Below are positions 1-9,500 of a DNA stretch of 64,000 nt, one piece after another. The notes below the pieces were generated by a model, which searched no databases, was not told the origin of the DNA, and was given only the letters and a program-made list of their open reading frames with translations. Numbering within the stretch: the stretch's first letter is position 1; each line of letters begins with the position of its first letter. This DNA is from Candidatus Desulfovibrio intestinavium (GTDB lineage: Bacteria; Desulfobacterota; Desulfovibrionia; Desulfovibrionales; Desulfovibrionaceae): contig DWZD01000046.1 in assembly GCA_019118345.1 (NCBI GenBank), forward strand, positions 38,074 to 102,073, read 5' to 3'. The position numbers and the translations under genes were made by a program.

Positions 1-1
1 C

Positions 2-226
2 CGACAGCCTGCCGGGCATGTCGTGAGCAGCCAACCATGCGAGGAACACACGGAGCAAACCCACGAGTTGCTGCAGCAGCAGAATGAACGCCTCAAACAA
101 CAAAACAAGATGCTGCGGGCAGGCTTTGAGGCGCTTCTTCCCGTCGTTATGACGACTCTGCCGTCAACGAAGCGCAAAACGGCCTATGAAGGGCTGGGAA
201 AGTTCCGCAAGGAAACAGGGGAATAA
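2..226 (+). CDS. Partial small coiled-coil protein, function unknown
   Basis: The frame is open from the left edge of the window to a TAA at 224-226, so the gene is probably cut by the edge. A GTG at 23 would give 67 residues but has no Shine-Dalgarno sequence before it. The visible part has a Gln/Glu/Leu-rich heptad stretch (about residues 10-32 counted from the GTG) that should form a short coiled coil, followed by a basic tail. I do not recognise the family. A strong intrinsic terminator starts 44 bases after the stop, which supports it being a real 3' gene end. Confidence 0.5.
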   Translation, partial: RQPAGHVVSSQPCEEHTEQTHELLQQQNERLKQQNKMLRAGFEALLPVVMTTLPSTKRKTAYEGLGKFRKETGE

Positions 227-269
227 GCGGCTGCGCCTGCTGTCCCGCAGGCCGCCTCGCGAACGCAAG

Positions 270-303
270 GCGCCCGCCGAAAAACCGGCGGGCGCTTTTT
301 TTC
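270..303 (+). terminator. Rho-independent terminator
   Basis: A perfect 10-bp GC-rich stem (270-279 with 286-295), six-base A-rich loop and an eight-T run (296-303). It ends the plus-strand gene that stops at 226. Confidence 0.9.
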
Positions 304-309
304 GTCCAG

Positions 310-333
310 CCGCAGGCATTGCCCCGCCTGCGG
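310..333 (-). terminator. Hairpin after the Rsm22-like gene
   Basis: A perfect 8-bp inverted repeat (310-317 with 326-333) lies 16 bases beyond the minus-strand stop at 349. There is no T run on the minus strand, so it is a weak terminator or an mRNA 3'-end stabilising hairpin. Confidence 0.4.
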
Positions 334-348
334 CTTCCGCTTCATGCA

Positions 349-2376
349 TCAGTGCCGCCGATCTCCCCAGGCCTTGCGCGACGCCTGCTCAGCCGGTGCG
401 TGCCGTCCGCGGGGGCTGGTGAGCCGGCCGTTGGGCCGTTGCCCGCCGCGCTCGCGCTCCTGCCCTTCCGGGCAACGCGCTTGCCCACATTGTTCGCCGC
501 GCGCTTGCCCGCGCCGTTCGCCACGCCGCCGGGAATCCCCGCCCGTTCGCTCCCCATCCCTGTCCTGCCCGCTGTGCGGTCGCCGATGGTCGCGCTGCCG
601 TGGGAGATCGGAGGTGGTTGCCCGGCCACGGGATGCGCCCTGTGCCGGGCCGGGCGCACGGTGTGCCGCCTCCGCAGCCCCCTCGCCGCCGGGCAGCAGG
701 AGAATCGCTCCGCTGCGCCGGTCAAAACGCGGTTGTTCGGGGATGTTCGCCTCCACCAGCGCCCCGGAGGGCAGCTCCCCGGCATCGCCCAGCAGGGCCA
801 GCCCGCCTACGCCGCAGGCATAGCGGGCGCGCCCGGGCAGGCCGGGCACGTCAAAAGGCGCGGAAAGCACCCGCAGGGCCGCGCGGCCGAGTCCGCCCCC
901 GCTCTCCTCATGCCGGGCGTCCAGCCCGTCCTGCAGCGTTTCCGCTGCGGGCGAGAGCAGGAGCGGCGCAAGGCTGAGACTGCTCTTGGCCAGTCCCGCC
1001 GCCTCGGCAAGCTGGTTCAGCCAGTCCGGCGCGCCCGCGCAATCAAAGGTCACATGACACCAGCCCCGCCCGCTGCGTCCCCGCTCAAGGGGGCAGTCAG
1101 CCGCATGGGTGCAGGGAGTCAGCGGCACAAGGCCGCGCTCCAGTGCCGCAGCCCGCAGGCGCATGACCGTAGTGCCGCCCAGCCGTGTGCCCGGCTCAAT
1201 GACCAGCAACGACGCGGGCAGGGCCGCATCGGCCAGTTCCAGCACCTCTTCCAGCCCGTCCAGCACCGTTTCCAGCCGCTGGCCGAACACGCTGTCTTCA
1301 CGCGCGTCCCGCTCGTTGTCCGCCATGCCGTCCGTCTCCGCAGCCATCCAATCGTCCGGACGTTCCTTGCGGGCCGCACGACCGGCAGCGCCGCCGGACA
1401 GCAACTCGTTGAGCACATTGGCCGCCGTGGCCAGCCAGAGCGCGGGCGCGTCACGCCCCGCCGCCCGGAACGATTGATGCGGCCCGAGGCAGCGGGCGGC
1501 CTGCCGGGCGGCCTGCGCCAGCGGCCCGCGCAGGGTGCGCACCGCCCAGACCGGCTCATGCAGCTCGCCGGCCAGCGCGTTCAGCAGCTGCCGCCCCAAT
1601 TCCAGCGGTTGCGAAGAGGCATCCAGCGCCAGCACCTCCAGCGGCAGGCCGCGCCAGTCCGGTCGGGCCAGCCAGAGGGCCAGCGGCAGGCTGAGCGGGC
1701 CGGAACCCATGTCCAGCAACAGCGGACGCCGCCCTTGTTCCAGCCAGAGGCGGGGATCCGGCAGCGGCAGGGCCGCCAGCAGACGCGCCTGCCGCAACAC
1801 GTTCCAGGGCAGGAAATAATAGAGGTAGGCACTGGTCAGGGCCGGAGAGGCCCAATAGGGATGATGCAGCTGCGCCCGTTCCACGGTGAGCAGGCGCGAG
1901 AGCGCGGCCACATCCTGCGGCAGTTGCCGGGCATGGGCCGCTGTCAGCGGACGCACGCGCGCCAGCGCCGCGCCCAGCAAATCCAGCCCCTGCCGCAGCG
2001 CGGCGTCCGGCTCGGGCAGCAGCAGCGACGAGGCCTGCCAGCGCGTCCGGGCGGACGCCTCACGCCGGCGGCCTTCCGTTCGCGTGGATTCCGGAACGGC
2101 GCGCCGGGCGACAGCCTGTCGAGGCAAACGCTGCGAACCGACGGCATCCGCGTCATGGGGCCGGCGGGCTGAGCGCACGCCGTCTTTTCGCGTCTGCGCG
2201 ACAGGCGCGGACGGCGTCTGTCGCCCTTCCCCGCCCTGCCGGTCGCGCCTGCCCGGCGCAGGCGGCTCCCGCAGAAGCAAGTCCTCATCCAACACCGAAA
2301 AATCTTCCGGGGGCAGCGTGTCCGGCAGCCTCTTCCGATGTTCCCGTGACCGGGGCCGATGCGGGTGTCGTGTCAT
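349..2376 (-). CDS. Rsm22-like SAM-dependent methyltransferase family protein
   Basis: A 675-residue protein matching the small ribosomal subunit Rsm22 family, methyltransferase-fold proteins linked to ribosome assembly. The SAM-binding motif is LLLDMGSGPLSLPLAL, followed by the family's VIEPGT segment and the C-x5-C-P-L ... G-W-C-H cysteine motif that in this family can bind a metal or Fe-S centre. The N-terminal 130 residues and the last 100 are low-complexity, Arg/Gly/Pro rich and probably disordered. ATG at 2376 follows the TGA of the upstream ASKHA gene with one base between (TGA-G-ATG), implying translational coupling. A much longer frame upstream overlaps that gene and is rejected. The target is unknown. 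Confidence 0.8.
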   Translation of the reverse strand: MTRHPHRPRSREHRKRLPDTLPPEDFSVLDEDLLLREPPAPGRRDRQGGEGRQTPSAPVAQTRKDGVRSARRPHDADAVGSQRLPRQAVARRAVPESTRTEGRRREASARTRWQASSLLLPEPDAALRQGLDLLGAALARVRPLTAAHARQLPQDVAALSRLLTVERAQLHHPYWASPALTSAYLYYFLPWNVLRQARLLAALPLPDPRLWLEQGRRPLLLDMGSGPLSLPLALWLARPDWRGLPLEVLALDASSQPLELGRQLLNALAGELHEPVWAVRTLRGPLAQAARQAARCLGPHQSFRAAGRDAPALWLATAANVLNELLSGGAAGRAARKERPDDWMAAETDGMADNERDAREDSVFGQRLETVLDGLEEVLELADAALPASLLVIEPGTRLGGTTVMRLRAAALERGLVPLTPCTHAADCPLERGRSGRGWCHVTFDCAGAPDWLNQLAEAAGLAKSSLSLAPLLLSPAAETLQDGLDARHEESGGGLGRAALRVLSAPFDVPGLPGRARYACGVGGLALLGDAGELPSGALVEANIPEQPRFDRRSGAILLLPGGEGAAEAAHRAPGPAQGASRGRATTSDLPRQRDHRRPHSGQDRDGERTGGDSRRRGERRGQARGEQCGQARCPEGQERERGGQRPNGRLTSPRGRHAPAEQASRKAWGDRRH

Positions 2377-2377
2377 C

Positions 2378-3964
2378 TCAAACCGCTCCAAAGCGCATGT
2401 GGCGCAGATACTTCTGGTGAAAATCCGGGGCCTCGGCCAGCGGCAGCAATTGTGCCCGCGCACAGAGACGGGCCAGCGCTTCCCGGCGCTGCGCTTGCCG
2501 GGCCAGCAAAACGGCCCCCCGCAGCGAGGCATTGCCCACGGCCCGGATGCGCTGCCCCATGCCCTGCGGCACAAAGCCCAGCATTTCCAGATGGCCGGCG
2601 GGCACATGCTCGCCCAGCGCCCCGGCCAGACAAAGACAGGCCAGCGCGGAGGGCGTCAACCCGGCGGCCTCCAGCAGGCTGTGCAGGGCCAGCGAAAACG
2701 CCGCCTTGACCTTGAGCAGCTCCTCCACATCCTGCGCCGACAGCCACAGGCCATGCGGCAGGCGCAGACAGGGACGGCCCTGCCGCATATCCAGCTGTTC
2801 GGCCAGACGCCGGGCCAGCGGCATGACCGCTCCCCCCGGCTGAAAATGGCCGTCCGCATCCATGACCCCGGTCTGGCGCAACAGGGACAGCAAGGCCAGA
2901 TAGCCCGTGGCGCTGATGCCCTCGCATGGCGCGACCGGCCCGGCGGCCAGCGAACTGACGGGCACCAGCCCCTGCGGCCCGAGACGGAAATCCGTCACGC
3001 TTTCCGGCCCGGCCTGACAGCCGCATTCCGGCCCGATGCCCTCCAGCGCCGGGCCAAGGGGCACGCTGACGATAAAGAGCCGATCCGCCGCATCCAGCAG
3101 GGCCAGTTCGCCATTGGTGCCCAGATCGGCCAGCACAAGGGGCCGGGGCGTGTCCGCCGCCACAAGGGCGGCCAGCCCGGCGGCAATGTCCCCGCCCACA
3201 AAGGGCGCCATGAGCGGCGGAATATAGACGGGCGGCAGGCCCGGCAGGCGGGCCGTCTCGTGCCCGCCATGCGAGAGGCGGTAGGGAGCCGCGCACAGCC
3301 CGGCCACGGAACGGCCCAGAAAGATGTCGGTCATGGCCGGATTGCCCGCGACGCACAGGGTCTCAGTGCGCCCGCCCGCCGCTGCCGTCTCGCTCAGGCA
3401 GCGCTCCACGGCTTCGCGGGCCAGGGCGGCCAGCCGGGGAGCCGTGTCCGGGCGGCTGGCCGCAGCCAGTCGGGACATGACATCCGCGCCCGCCCCGGCC
3501 TGCGGGTTGAGAAAATGCCCCTCGGCCAGCGGGCTGCCGTCGCTGAGGCGCTCGGCGCGATAATAGACGGAGGTAGTGCCCAGATCCACGCCCAAAGCGA
3601 CGGCTTCCCCGCCCTGTCCGGCGGGCGCGGCAGGGCCTGCCGGACGCGCGGCGGTCAGGAGGGCCGGCACCTCCAGCGGCAGCACGTCAACGTCAGGGAC
3701 TTGACGGCGGCAGGCCAGCCGCCAACCGTCGGTCACGGCTGCCGCGCCGAGAATTTCCGTCTCTTCCGGCAGGGGAGGCGGACAGGCCCCGCTCGTGAGA
3801 TAGCGCACCCGGCAACGCCCGCAGCGTCCCAAACCGGCGCACATGGCCCGCACGGGCAGATGGCCGGACAGCCAGAGCGTGCGCGCCAGCGGCGCGCCCG
3901 CTGCGGCGGAGAGGCTGCGTTCTTCCCCGGCCTCGCCGCCCGAAGCATGCAGAATAATTTTCAT
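2378..3964 (-). CDS. ASKHA-domain protein with N-terminal 2Fe-2S ferredoxin (corrinoid activator-like)
   Basis: A 528-residue protein. The N-terminus is a plant-type ferredoxin domain with cysteines at 42, 48, 51 and 85 (C-x5-C-G-x-C-x33-C). The rest is an ASKHA ATPase-like region with a VDLGTTSVY phosphate loop and a DUF4445-type C-terminus. This architecture is that of RACo/RamA, which use ATP to reduce inactive Co(II) corrinoid proteins for methyl transfer. No corrinoid protein or methyltransferase partner lies nearby, so the substrate is open. ATG 3964 is chosen because it begins the ferredoxin fold; the frame upstream runs antisense into fliM. It is divergent from fliM. Confidence 0.8.
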   Translation of the reverse strand: MKIILHASGGEAGEERSLSAAAGAPLARTLWLSGHLPVRAMCAGLGRCGRCRVRYLTSGACPPPLPEETEILGAAAVTDGWRLACRRQVPDVDVLPLEVPALLTAARPAGPAAPAGQGGEAVALGVDLGTTSVYYRAERLSDGSPLAEGHFLNPQAGAGADVMSRLAAASRPDTAPRLAALAREAVERCLSETAAAGGRTETLCVAGNPAMTDIFLGRSVAGLCAAPYRLSHGGHETARLPGLPPVYIPPLMAPFVGGDIAAGLAALVAADTPRPLVLADLGTNGELALLDAADRLFIVSVPLGPALEGIGPECGCQAGPESVTDFRLGPQGLVPVSSLAAGPVAPCEGISATGYLALLSLLRQTGVMDADGHFQPGGAVMPLARRLAEQLDMRQGRPCLRLPHGLWLSAQDVEELLKVKAAFSLALHSLLEAAGLTPSALACLCLAGALGEHVPAGHLEMLGFVPQGMGQRIRAVGNASLRGAVLLARQAQRREALARLCARAQLLPLAEAPDFHQKYLRHMRFGAV

Positions 3965-4086
3965 GCCCGCAGAGTGCCGCAAGACGGACACCAAGGCAAG
4001 CCCGTCCTGTCTGCCGGTGCGGCTTGCCTTTCGGTCTGTTTTTTGCAAAGGTTGGTGGGTCAAGATTCTGCCGTTATGGGGGAGAC

Positions 4087-5070
4087 ATGAACAAGGTACT
4101 GGCACAAGACGAAGTGGATGCCCTGCTGCGCGGTCTTTCCGGCGGGGACATCGAAAGCGAAATGGACATGCCCGAGGAGGATGCCGACGGCGTGGTCGCC
4201 TTTGACCTTGCCAATCAGGATCGCATCATCCGCGGGCGCATGCCTGTTCTGGAAATCGTCAACGACCGCTTTGCGCGCCTCTGCACCAACGGCCTGTCCA
4301 ATGCCGTGCGCAAACGCGTGGAGCTGAACCCCATTTCCATCGACATGACCAAATTCGGGGAGTTCATGCGCTCCCTGCCCGTGCCCACCTCCATCAACAT
4401 CTTCAAGATGGATCCCCTGCGCGGCAATGCCATCATGGTGGTGGACTCGCGCCTTGTCTTTGCCCTGGTGGAAAACATCTTCGGCGGCGCCGGTTCGCAG
4501 CCCAAGATCGAGGGCCGCGAATTTACCCGCATCGAACAGGCCGTGGTGGATCGCATCGTCAAGATCGCCCTGGAAAACATGGAAGAATCCTGGCGTCCGG
4601 TTCACGACGTGAAGCTGGAACTGGTGCGCAGCGAAATCAATCCCCAATTCGCGGCCATTGTGCCGCCCAGCGACGTGGTGGTGGTCATCACCTTCGAAGT
4701 GGAGCTGGATACGGCCCTTGGCTCCATGATCATCTGCCTGCCCTATGCCACCATTGAACCCATCCGCTCGAAGCTGCATGCCAGTTTCCAGACCGAGCGG
4801 CTGGAAATCGACCATGCCTGGGTGGCCCGCCTCAAGGAACGCCTCATGGAAACGCCGGTGGATCTCAAGATTCAGCTGGGCACCACCACCATTACCGGCA
4901 ATCAGCTTCTGCGCATGCAAGTAGGCGATGTGCTGGTGCTGGATACGGACGTGGAGGATCTTTTGCCCTGCACCGTGGCGGGCGTGAAGAAGTACGAGGG
5001 CATTGCCGGGACGGTCAAGGCCATGAAGGGCTTTCAGATCATCAAGGAAATCGAACCCCAGTATACCTAG
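4087..5070 (+). CDS. fliM: Flagellar motor switch protein FliM
   Basis: A 327-residue FliM, part of the C-ring that sets flagellar rotation direction and binds phospho-CheY. The N-terminal VLAQDEVDALLRGL is the CheY-binding peptide. The middle CheC-like domain holds the NIFGGAG motif, and the C-terminal ~80 residues are the FliN/SpoA surface-presentation domain. ATG 4087 has GGGGGAG seven bases upstream. It stands alone: no other C-ring genes are adjacent, but cheV and an MCP gene occur elsewhere in the window. Confidence 0.96.
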   Translation: MNKVLAQDEVDALLRGLSGGDIESEMDMPEEDADGVVAFDLANQDRIIRGRMPVLEIVNDRFARLCTNGLSNAVRKRVELNPISIDMTKFGEFMRSLPVPTSINIFKMDPLRGNAIMVVDSRLVFALVENIFGGAGSQPKIEGREFTRIEQAVVDRIVKIALENMEESWRPVHDVKLELVRSEINPQFAAIVPPSDVVVVITFEVELDTALGSMIICLPYATIEPIRSKLHASFQTERLEIDHAWVARLKERLMETPVDLKIQLGTTTITGNQLLRMQVGDVLVLDTDVEDLLPCTVAGVKKYEGIAGTVKAMKGFQIIKEIEPQYT

Positions 5071-5117
5071 TCGCCCGGGCCGCTGCCCGGCGCGGCATGA
5101 CCCGGCCAAGAACGGAC

Positions 5118-5150
5118 AAAGGCGGCGGCCCGCACGGGCTGGCCGCCTTT
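5118..5150. terminator. Hairpin between convergent fliM and methyltransferase genes
   Basis: An inverted repeat with outer arms 5118-5126 and 5142-5150 (AAAGGCGGC / GCCGCCTTT) and an inner GCCC/GGGC stem. It sits between convergent stops at 5070 and 5175 and has short T runs both ways, so it could end transcription from both sides. Confidence 0.55.
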
Positions 5151-5174
5151 TCACGCCACGAGGAGGCGGCAGCA

Positions 5175-6011
5175 CTACTTGCCGCGTATCCAGTAGGTTT
5201 CAAAGCCGTCGTCCAGCCAGCCGTCGGAAACCGCGGTGAAGCCCGCCCGCTTGAACAGCTGCTGATACTCGCGCCGCGTCCTGCGCCAGCCCCAGAACTG
5301 CTGCCGCCGGATGCCCAGAAAATGCAGCGCCCCGCGAATGACGATCTTCAGGGCATTGACAAAGCTGCCCACAGCAGAATCCTCTTCCAGCAGGGAGGCC
5401 GACAGGCAGATGAGTTCGCCGCCCGGAGCCAGCTGGGCGCGCAGCTCGCGCAGCAGATATTCCAGTTCGCGCTGCGGGATGCCGTAATCCACCGTGGAAA
5501 GGTAGATCATGTCGTAACTGACGTCCGAGGGCAGGCAGGCGGGCGGCAGGCCGATATAGATGCGCTCGTTGGGCACAACCTTGCGCAGCCAGCGCAGGCT
5601 GACCGTGCTCGGTTCATTGACGTGCAGTTCCAGCTCAGGCATTTCTTCCAGCAGGGTCTTTTCCATGAAGCCCACGCCGCTGCCGATGGAAAGCACGCGC
5701 ACAGGTTCTGTCCGGCCGGGGTCTTCATTGGCCAGATGCGCCCGCAGCTCGCCGATGAGCCAGCGCGCATCCTTGCGTTTGTTCTCGCGCCAGGCGGCGG
5801 GCAGGTCATGCCAGCTCTGATAGCGCCGGAACAACTCCTCATAAAAGGTGGCGTAGAACTTGGGTTCGGCCAGATGAAAGAACGAAATGTGGGAAAAGGC
5901 CGTAAAGGGAATCCCTTGCCAGCTTTCCTGATAAAATCGCCGCACGTTGCCTCCGTAAGCCCGCGCATGTCTCCCGCGAGGCGGCTGTCCTCGCAAAAGC
6001 CTTCCGGCCAT
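5175..6011 (-). CDS. Class I SAM-dependent methyltransferase
   Basis: A protein of about 278 residues with a Rossmann methyltransferase core: VRVLSIGSGVGFMEK is motif I, an acidic residue in LHVNEPST ends strand 2, and YDMIYLSTVDYGI is the motif IV region. The N-terminal ~90 residues (SWQGIPFTAFSHISF) may help bind substrate. The substrate is not predictable. The start is uncertain: ATG 6011 is used, a GTG at 6092 also lies in frame, and neither has a clear RBS. It is the last gene in its direction downstream of pgk, with a 249-base gap. Confidence 0.75.
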   Translation of the reverse strand: MAGRLLRGQPPRGRHARAYGGNVRRFYQESWQGIPFTAFSHISFFHLAEPKFYATFYEELFRRYQSWHDLPAAWRENKRKDARWLIGELRAHLANEDPGRTEPVRVLSIGSGVGFMEKTLLEEMPELELHVNEPSTVSLRWLRKVVPNERIYIGLPPACLPSDVSYDMIYLSTVDYGIPQRELEYLLRELRAQLAPGGELICLSASLLEEDSAVGSFVNALKIVIRGALHFLGIRRQQFWGWRRTRREYQQLFKRAGFTAVSDGWLDDGFETYWIRGK

Positions 6012-6260
6012 GATGACGCTGCCCGCGCCGCGCGAAAAGCGCTTTCGCGCGCCGGTGCATTCGCTTCGCCCCCCTTCCGCCGCCTCCCCCACGGGGAAAC
6101 GCCGCCGGGAAACTGCCGATGCTCAATATTCTCCATATAATGCATCCCGGCAAGGGGCGCAATGCCCTGCCGGGGATGCGGGATCAACACAGCCGGGATT
6201 TTTCTCCCCGGCCGGCTGCGGACGACCGCCACAGCGGGAAGCGGCCGCCCGCATGTCGGA

Positions 6261-7427
6261 TTAGCAGCTTTCCAGCGCGGCCACCGAAGGCAGCTTGATG
6301 CCTTCCAGCAGTTCGAGCGATGCGCCGCCGCCGGTGGAGATGTAGCCCATGCGGTCGGCAAGGCCGTAGCCTTCCACGGCAGCCACGGTATCGCCGCCGC
6401 CCACCACCACAAAGGCCTTGTCCGATGCCAGCGCATCGGCCAGCGCCCGGGTGCCCTTGTCAAAGGGCGGGAACTCGAAGGCCCCCACCGGGCCGTTCCA
6501 GACCACCGTGGCCGCGTCGGCCAGCAATTTTTCGTAAGCCGCCACGGTCTTGGGGCCGATGTCGAGAATCATGGCCCCGGCAGGCACGGCGTCCACGTCG
6601 CAGACGGTGGCCGTCTGCCCGGCGGCCAGCTCGGGCGCGGTCACCACATCCACGGGCAGGGGCAGCATCTTGCCGAGATCTTCGGCCTTTTTCATGATCC
6701 GGCGGGCATCGTCCAGCAGCTCAGCTTCACAGAGCGATTGCTGCACATTGTGCCCGGCCGCGGCGAGGAAGGTATTGGCAATGCCGCCGCCCACAATGAG
6801 ACAATCCACCTTGTCCAGCAGGTTTTCCAGCAGGCCCAGCTTGGTGGAGACCTTGGAACCGCCGATGACCGCCACCAGCGGACGCGCGGGCTGATCCAGC
6901 ACCTTGGCGAAGGCATTGAGTTCGGCCATCATCAGCGGCCCGGCGCAACCCACCCCGGCCTTGCGGATGGCGGCTTCGGTGGAGGCGTGGGCACGATGGG
7001 CCGCCCCGAAGGCGTCCATGACATAGATATCGCCCAGTCCGGCCAGCTTGGCAGCCAGATCGGGATCATTCTTCTTTTCGCCCTTGAAGAAGCGGACATT
7101 TTCCAGCAGCACCACTTCGCCGGGGGCCACCTTCACGTCCTCGATCTTCGCGGCCAGGGTCACGGGCTTGCCCAAAAGACCCGAAAGGTGCTCGGCCACG
7201 GGCGCCAGCGAGAATTTGGGGTCAAATTCCCCTTCGGTGGGCCGCCCCAGATGGGAGAGAAGCACCACGCCCGCGCCCTTGTCCAGTGCCAGTTTGATGC
7301 CGGGCAGGGCGGCACGGATGCGCTTGTCGTTGCTGATGTGACCGTCCTTCATGGGCACGTTGAGATCCTGACGGATGACGACGATCTTGCCCGCGCAATC
7401 CACGTCTTTCAATTCCTTGATGGCCAT
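6261..7427 (-). CDS. pgk: Phosphoglycerate kinase
   Basis: A 388-residue enzyme (family ~390) converting 1,3-bisphosphoglycerate and ADP to 3-phosphoglycerate and ATP in the cytosol. The signature VVIRQDLNVPMK lies near the N-terminus, SHLGRP is the substrate-binding segment, and VGGGDTVAAVE is the C-terminal nucleotide-site loop. ATG 7427 has AAGGAG seven bases before it. It follows tkt by 30 bases, so rpe, tkt and pgk read as one central-carbon unit; eno is at 59140. Confidence 0.97.
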   Translation of the reverse strand: MAIKELKDVDCAGKIVVIRQDLNVPMKDGHISNDKRIRAALPGIKLALDKGAGVVLLSHLGRPTEGEFDPKFSLAPVAEHLSGLLGKPVTLAAKIEDVKVAPGEVVLLENVRFFKGEKKNDPDLAAKLAGLGDIYVMDAFGAAHRAHASTEAAIRKAGVGCAGPLMMAELNAFAKVLDQPARPLVAVIGGSKVSTKLGLLENLLDKVDCLIVGGGIANTFLAAAGHNVQQSLCEAELLDDARRIMKKAEDLGKMLPLPVDVVTAPELAAGQTATVCDVDAVPAGAMILDIGPKTVAAYEKLLADAATVVWNGPVGAFEFPPFDKGTRALADALASDKAFVVVGGGDTVAAVEGYGLADRMGYISTGGGASLELLEGIKLPSVAALESC

Positions 7428-7457
7428 GCTGTCTCCTTGCACTATCCAGAGGTTGCG

Positions 7458-9482
7458 TTATTTCGCCACGCCCGCGTCGCGCAGCACGTCTTCGGCCAGC
7501 GCCACAAGGCGCTCGGCCGTAAAGCCGAATTCCCGGGCCAGCACCTTGCCCGGAGCCGAGGCCCCGAAACCTGCCATGCCGAGCACCGCACCATCGAGGC
7601 CCACATATTTGCGCCAGTAATCCGCCGAGGCCGCTTCCACGGCCACCCTGGCACGCACCGATGACGGCAGGACGGCTTCGCGATAGGCCGCATCCTGCGC
7701 GTCAAAGCGCTCGCAACAAGGCAGGGACACCACGCGCACGCGGCGGCCGGCCTCGCCCAGCTTTGCCGCAGCTTCCAGCGCCAGCGCCACTTCCGAGCCG
7801 GTGGCCAGCAGGATGAGTTCCGGCGTACCCGCGCAATCGGCCAGCACATAGCCGCCGCGCGCGATGGCCGTCACCTGCGCGGCATCACGCCGCACAAAGG
7901 GCACGTTCTGGCGGGACAGGGACAGTACGCTGGGCGTATGCGCGCTTGCCAGCGCGCACTGCCAGGCCACGGCGCTTTCCACCGTATCGCAGGGCCGCCA
8001 GACGTCCACGTTGGGGATGAGCCGCAGCCCGGCAAGCTGCTCAATGGGCTGATGGGTGGGGCCGTCCTCGCCCACGCCGATGGAATCGTGGGTAAAGACC
8101 CAGATGGCGCGAATCTTCATGAGCGCCGCCAGACGCACGGCATTTTTCGCATAATCGGAAAAGACCATGAAGGTGCCCGCATAGGGGATGAAGCCTCCGT
8201 GCAGGGCCAGGCCGTTCATGATGGCGCTCATGCCGAATTCGCGTACCCCGTAGGAAAGATAGTTGGCCTCGGCCCAGTTGCCCGCCGCTGCGTCCAGCGG
8301 TACGGAAGCGGCGGTTTTTGTACCCACGGAGCCGGTCAGATCGGCTGAACCGCCCAGCAGTTCCGGCAGGCGCGCGACGAGCGTTTCCAGCGCCCGCTGC
8401 CCGGCCACGCGGGTGGCGATGCTTTCTTCGGCGGCCACGGCCTGTTGCACGGTTGCGGCGGCAATGTCCGCCCAGTCGGCGGGCAGATCGCCCCGCATGC
8501 GACGGGAAAATTCGGCGGCAAGCTCAGGATGGGCGGCGGCATAGGCGGCAAAGGCGTCTTCCCAGGCGGCCTGCGCCGCCCTGCCCTTTTCGCGGGCGTC
8601 CCAGGCGGCGGCGATGTCCGCCGGAATCTCAAAGGGAGCGGCTGTCCACTCCAGCGCCGCCTTGGTGGCCGCCGCCTCTTCGGGGCCGAGGGGCGAACCG
8701 TGACAGGCGGCGGAATCCGCCTTGTGCGGCGAACCGAAACCGATGTGCGTGCGACAGATGATGAGGCTCGGGCGCGCCCCGTCGGCGCGGGCCTCGCTCA
8801 GGGCGGCGTCCAGTGCGGCGGCATCGTGCCCGTCCACCGGGCCGACGACCTGCCAGCCGTAGGCCCGGAAACGGCCCGCCACGTCCTCGGTGAACCAGCC
8901 CTCCACCTTGCCGTCAATGGAAATGCCGTTGGCGTCGTAGAGGGCAATGAGCTTGCCCAGTTTCCAGACGCCCGCCAGCGCGCAGGCCTCGTGGGACACG
9001 CCCTCCATCAGGCAGCCGTCGCCAAGCAGGACATAGGTATGATGATCCACAATGTTGTGGCCCGGCCTGTTGAACCGCGCGGCCAGCAATTTTTCGGCCA
9101 GCGCCATGCCCACGGCTGAGGATATGCCCTGTCCCAGCGGGCCGGTGGTCATCTCCACCCCGGCGGTATGCCCGTGTTCGGGATGACCGGGCGTGCGCGA
9201 CCCCCATTGCCGGAACTGCCGGATGTCGTCCATGCTCAGGCCGTAGCCTGCAAGATGCAGGAGACCGTAAAGCAGCATGGACGCATGCCCGTTGGAAAGC
9301 ACGAAACGGTCGCGATCCGGCCAGTGCGGGTCGGCGGGATTGTGGCGGAGCACATGACGCCAGAGGGCTTCGGCCATGTCGGCCATGCCCAGCGGCGCGC
9401 CGGGATGCCCGGAACGGGCCTGCTCAATGGCATCAATGGCAAGGGCGCGCAAGGCGTTGGCGCATTGCCTGCGGGTAGGCAT
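7458..9482 (-). CDS. tkt: Transketolase
   Basis: A 674-residue full-length transketolase, a thiamine-diphosphate enzyme moving two-carbon units between sugar phosphates in the pentose phosphate pathway. The TPP/metal motif GDGCLMEG...NGISIDG and the [11 protein letters not shown]-terminus are present, as are the pyrimidine domain and C-terminal domain. Two ATGs lie six bases apart; the second (9482) is chosen because GAGGAA abuts the first and is six bases from the second. It starts 18 bases after the rpe stop. Confidence 0.96.
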   Translation of the reverse strand: MPTRRQCANALRALAIDAIEQARSGHPGAPLGMADMAEALWRHVLRHNPADPHWPDRDRFVLSNGHASMLLYGLLHLAGYGLSMDDIRQFRQWGSRTPGHPEHGHTAGVEMTTGPLGQGISSAVGMALAEKLLAARFNRPGHNIVDHHTYVLLGDGCLMEGVSHEACALAGVWKLGKLIALYDANGISIDGKVEGWFTEDVAGRFRAYGWQVVGPVDGHDAAALDAALSEARADGARPSLIICRTHIGFGSPHKADSAACHGSPLGPEEAAATKAALEWTAAPFEIPADIAAAWDAREKGRAAQAAWEDAFAAYAAAHPELAAEFSRRMRGDLPADWADIAAATVQQAVAAEESIATRVAGQRALETLVARLPELLGGSADLTGSVGTKTAASVPLDAAAGNWAEANYLSYGVREFGMSAIMNGLALHGGFIPYAGTFMVFSDYAKNAVRLAALMKIRAIWVFTHDSIGVGEDGPTHQPIEQLAGLRLIPNVDVWRPCDTVESAVAWQCALASAHTPSVLSLSRQNVPFVRRDAAQVTAIARGGYVLADCAGTPELILLATGSEVALALEAAAKLGEAGRRVRVVSLPCCERFDAQDAAYREAVLPSSVRARVAVEAASADYWRKYVGLDGAVLGMAGFGASAPGKVLAREFGFTAERLVALAEDVLRDAGVAK

Positions 9483-9500
9483 GAACATTTCCTCGTTGGG

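Noticed and set aside
319..4090. Very long plus-strand open frames antisense to the Rsm22-like and ASKHA genes
   Set aside because: They are Arg/Gln/Ala-rich shadows typical of high-GC DNA, with no domains, while the minus-strand frames hold recognisable families.
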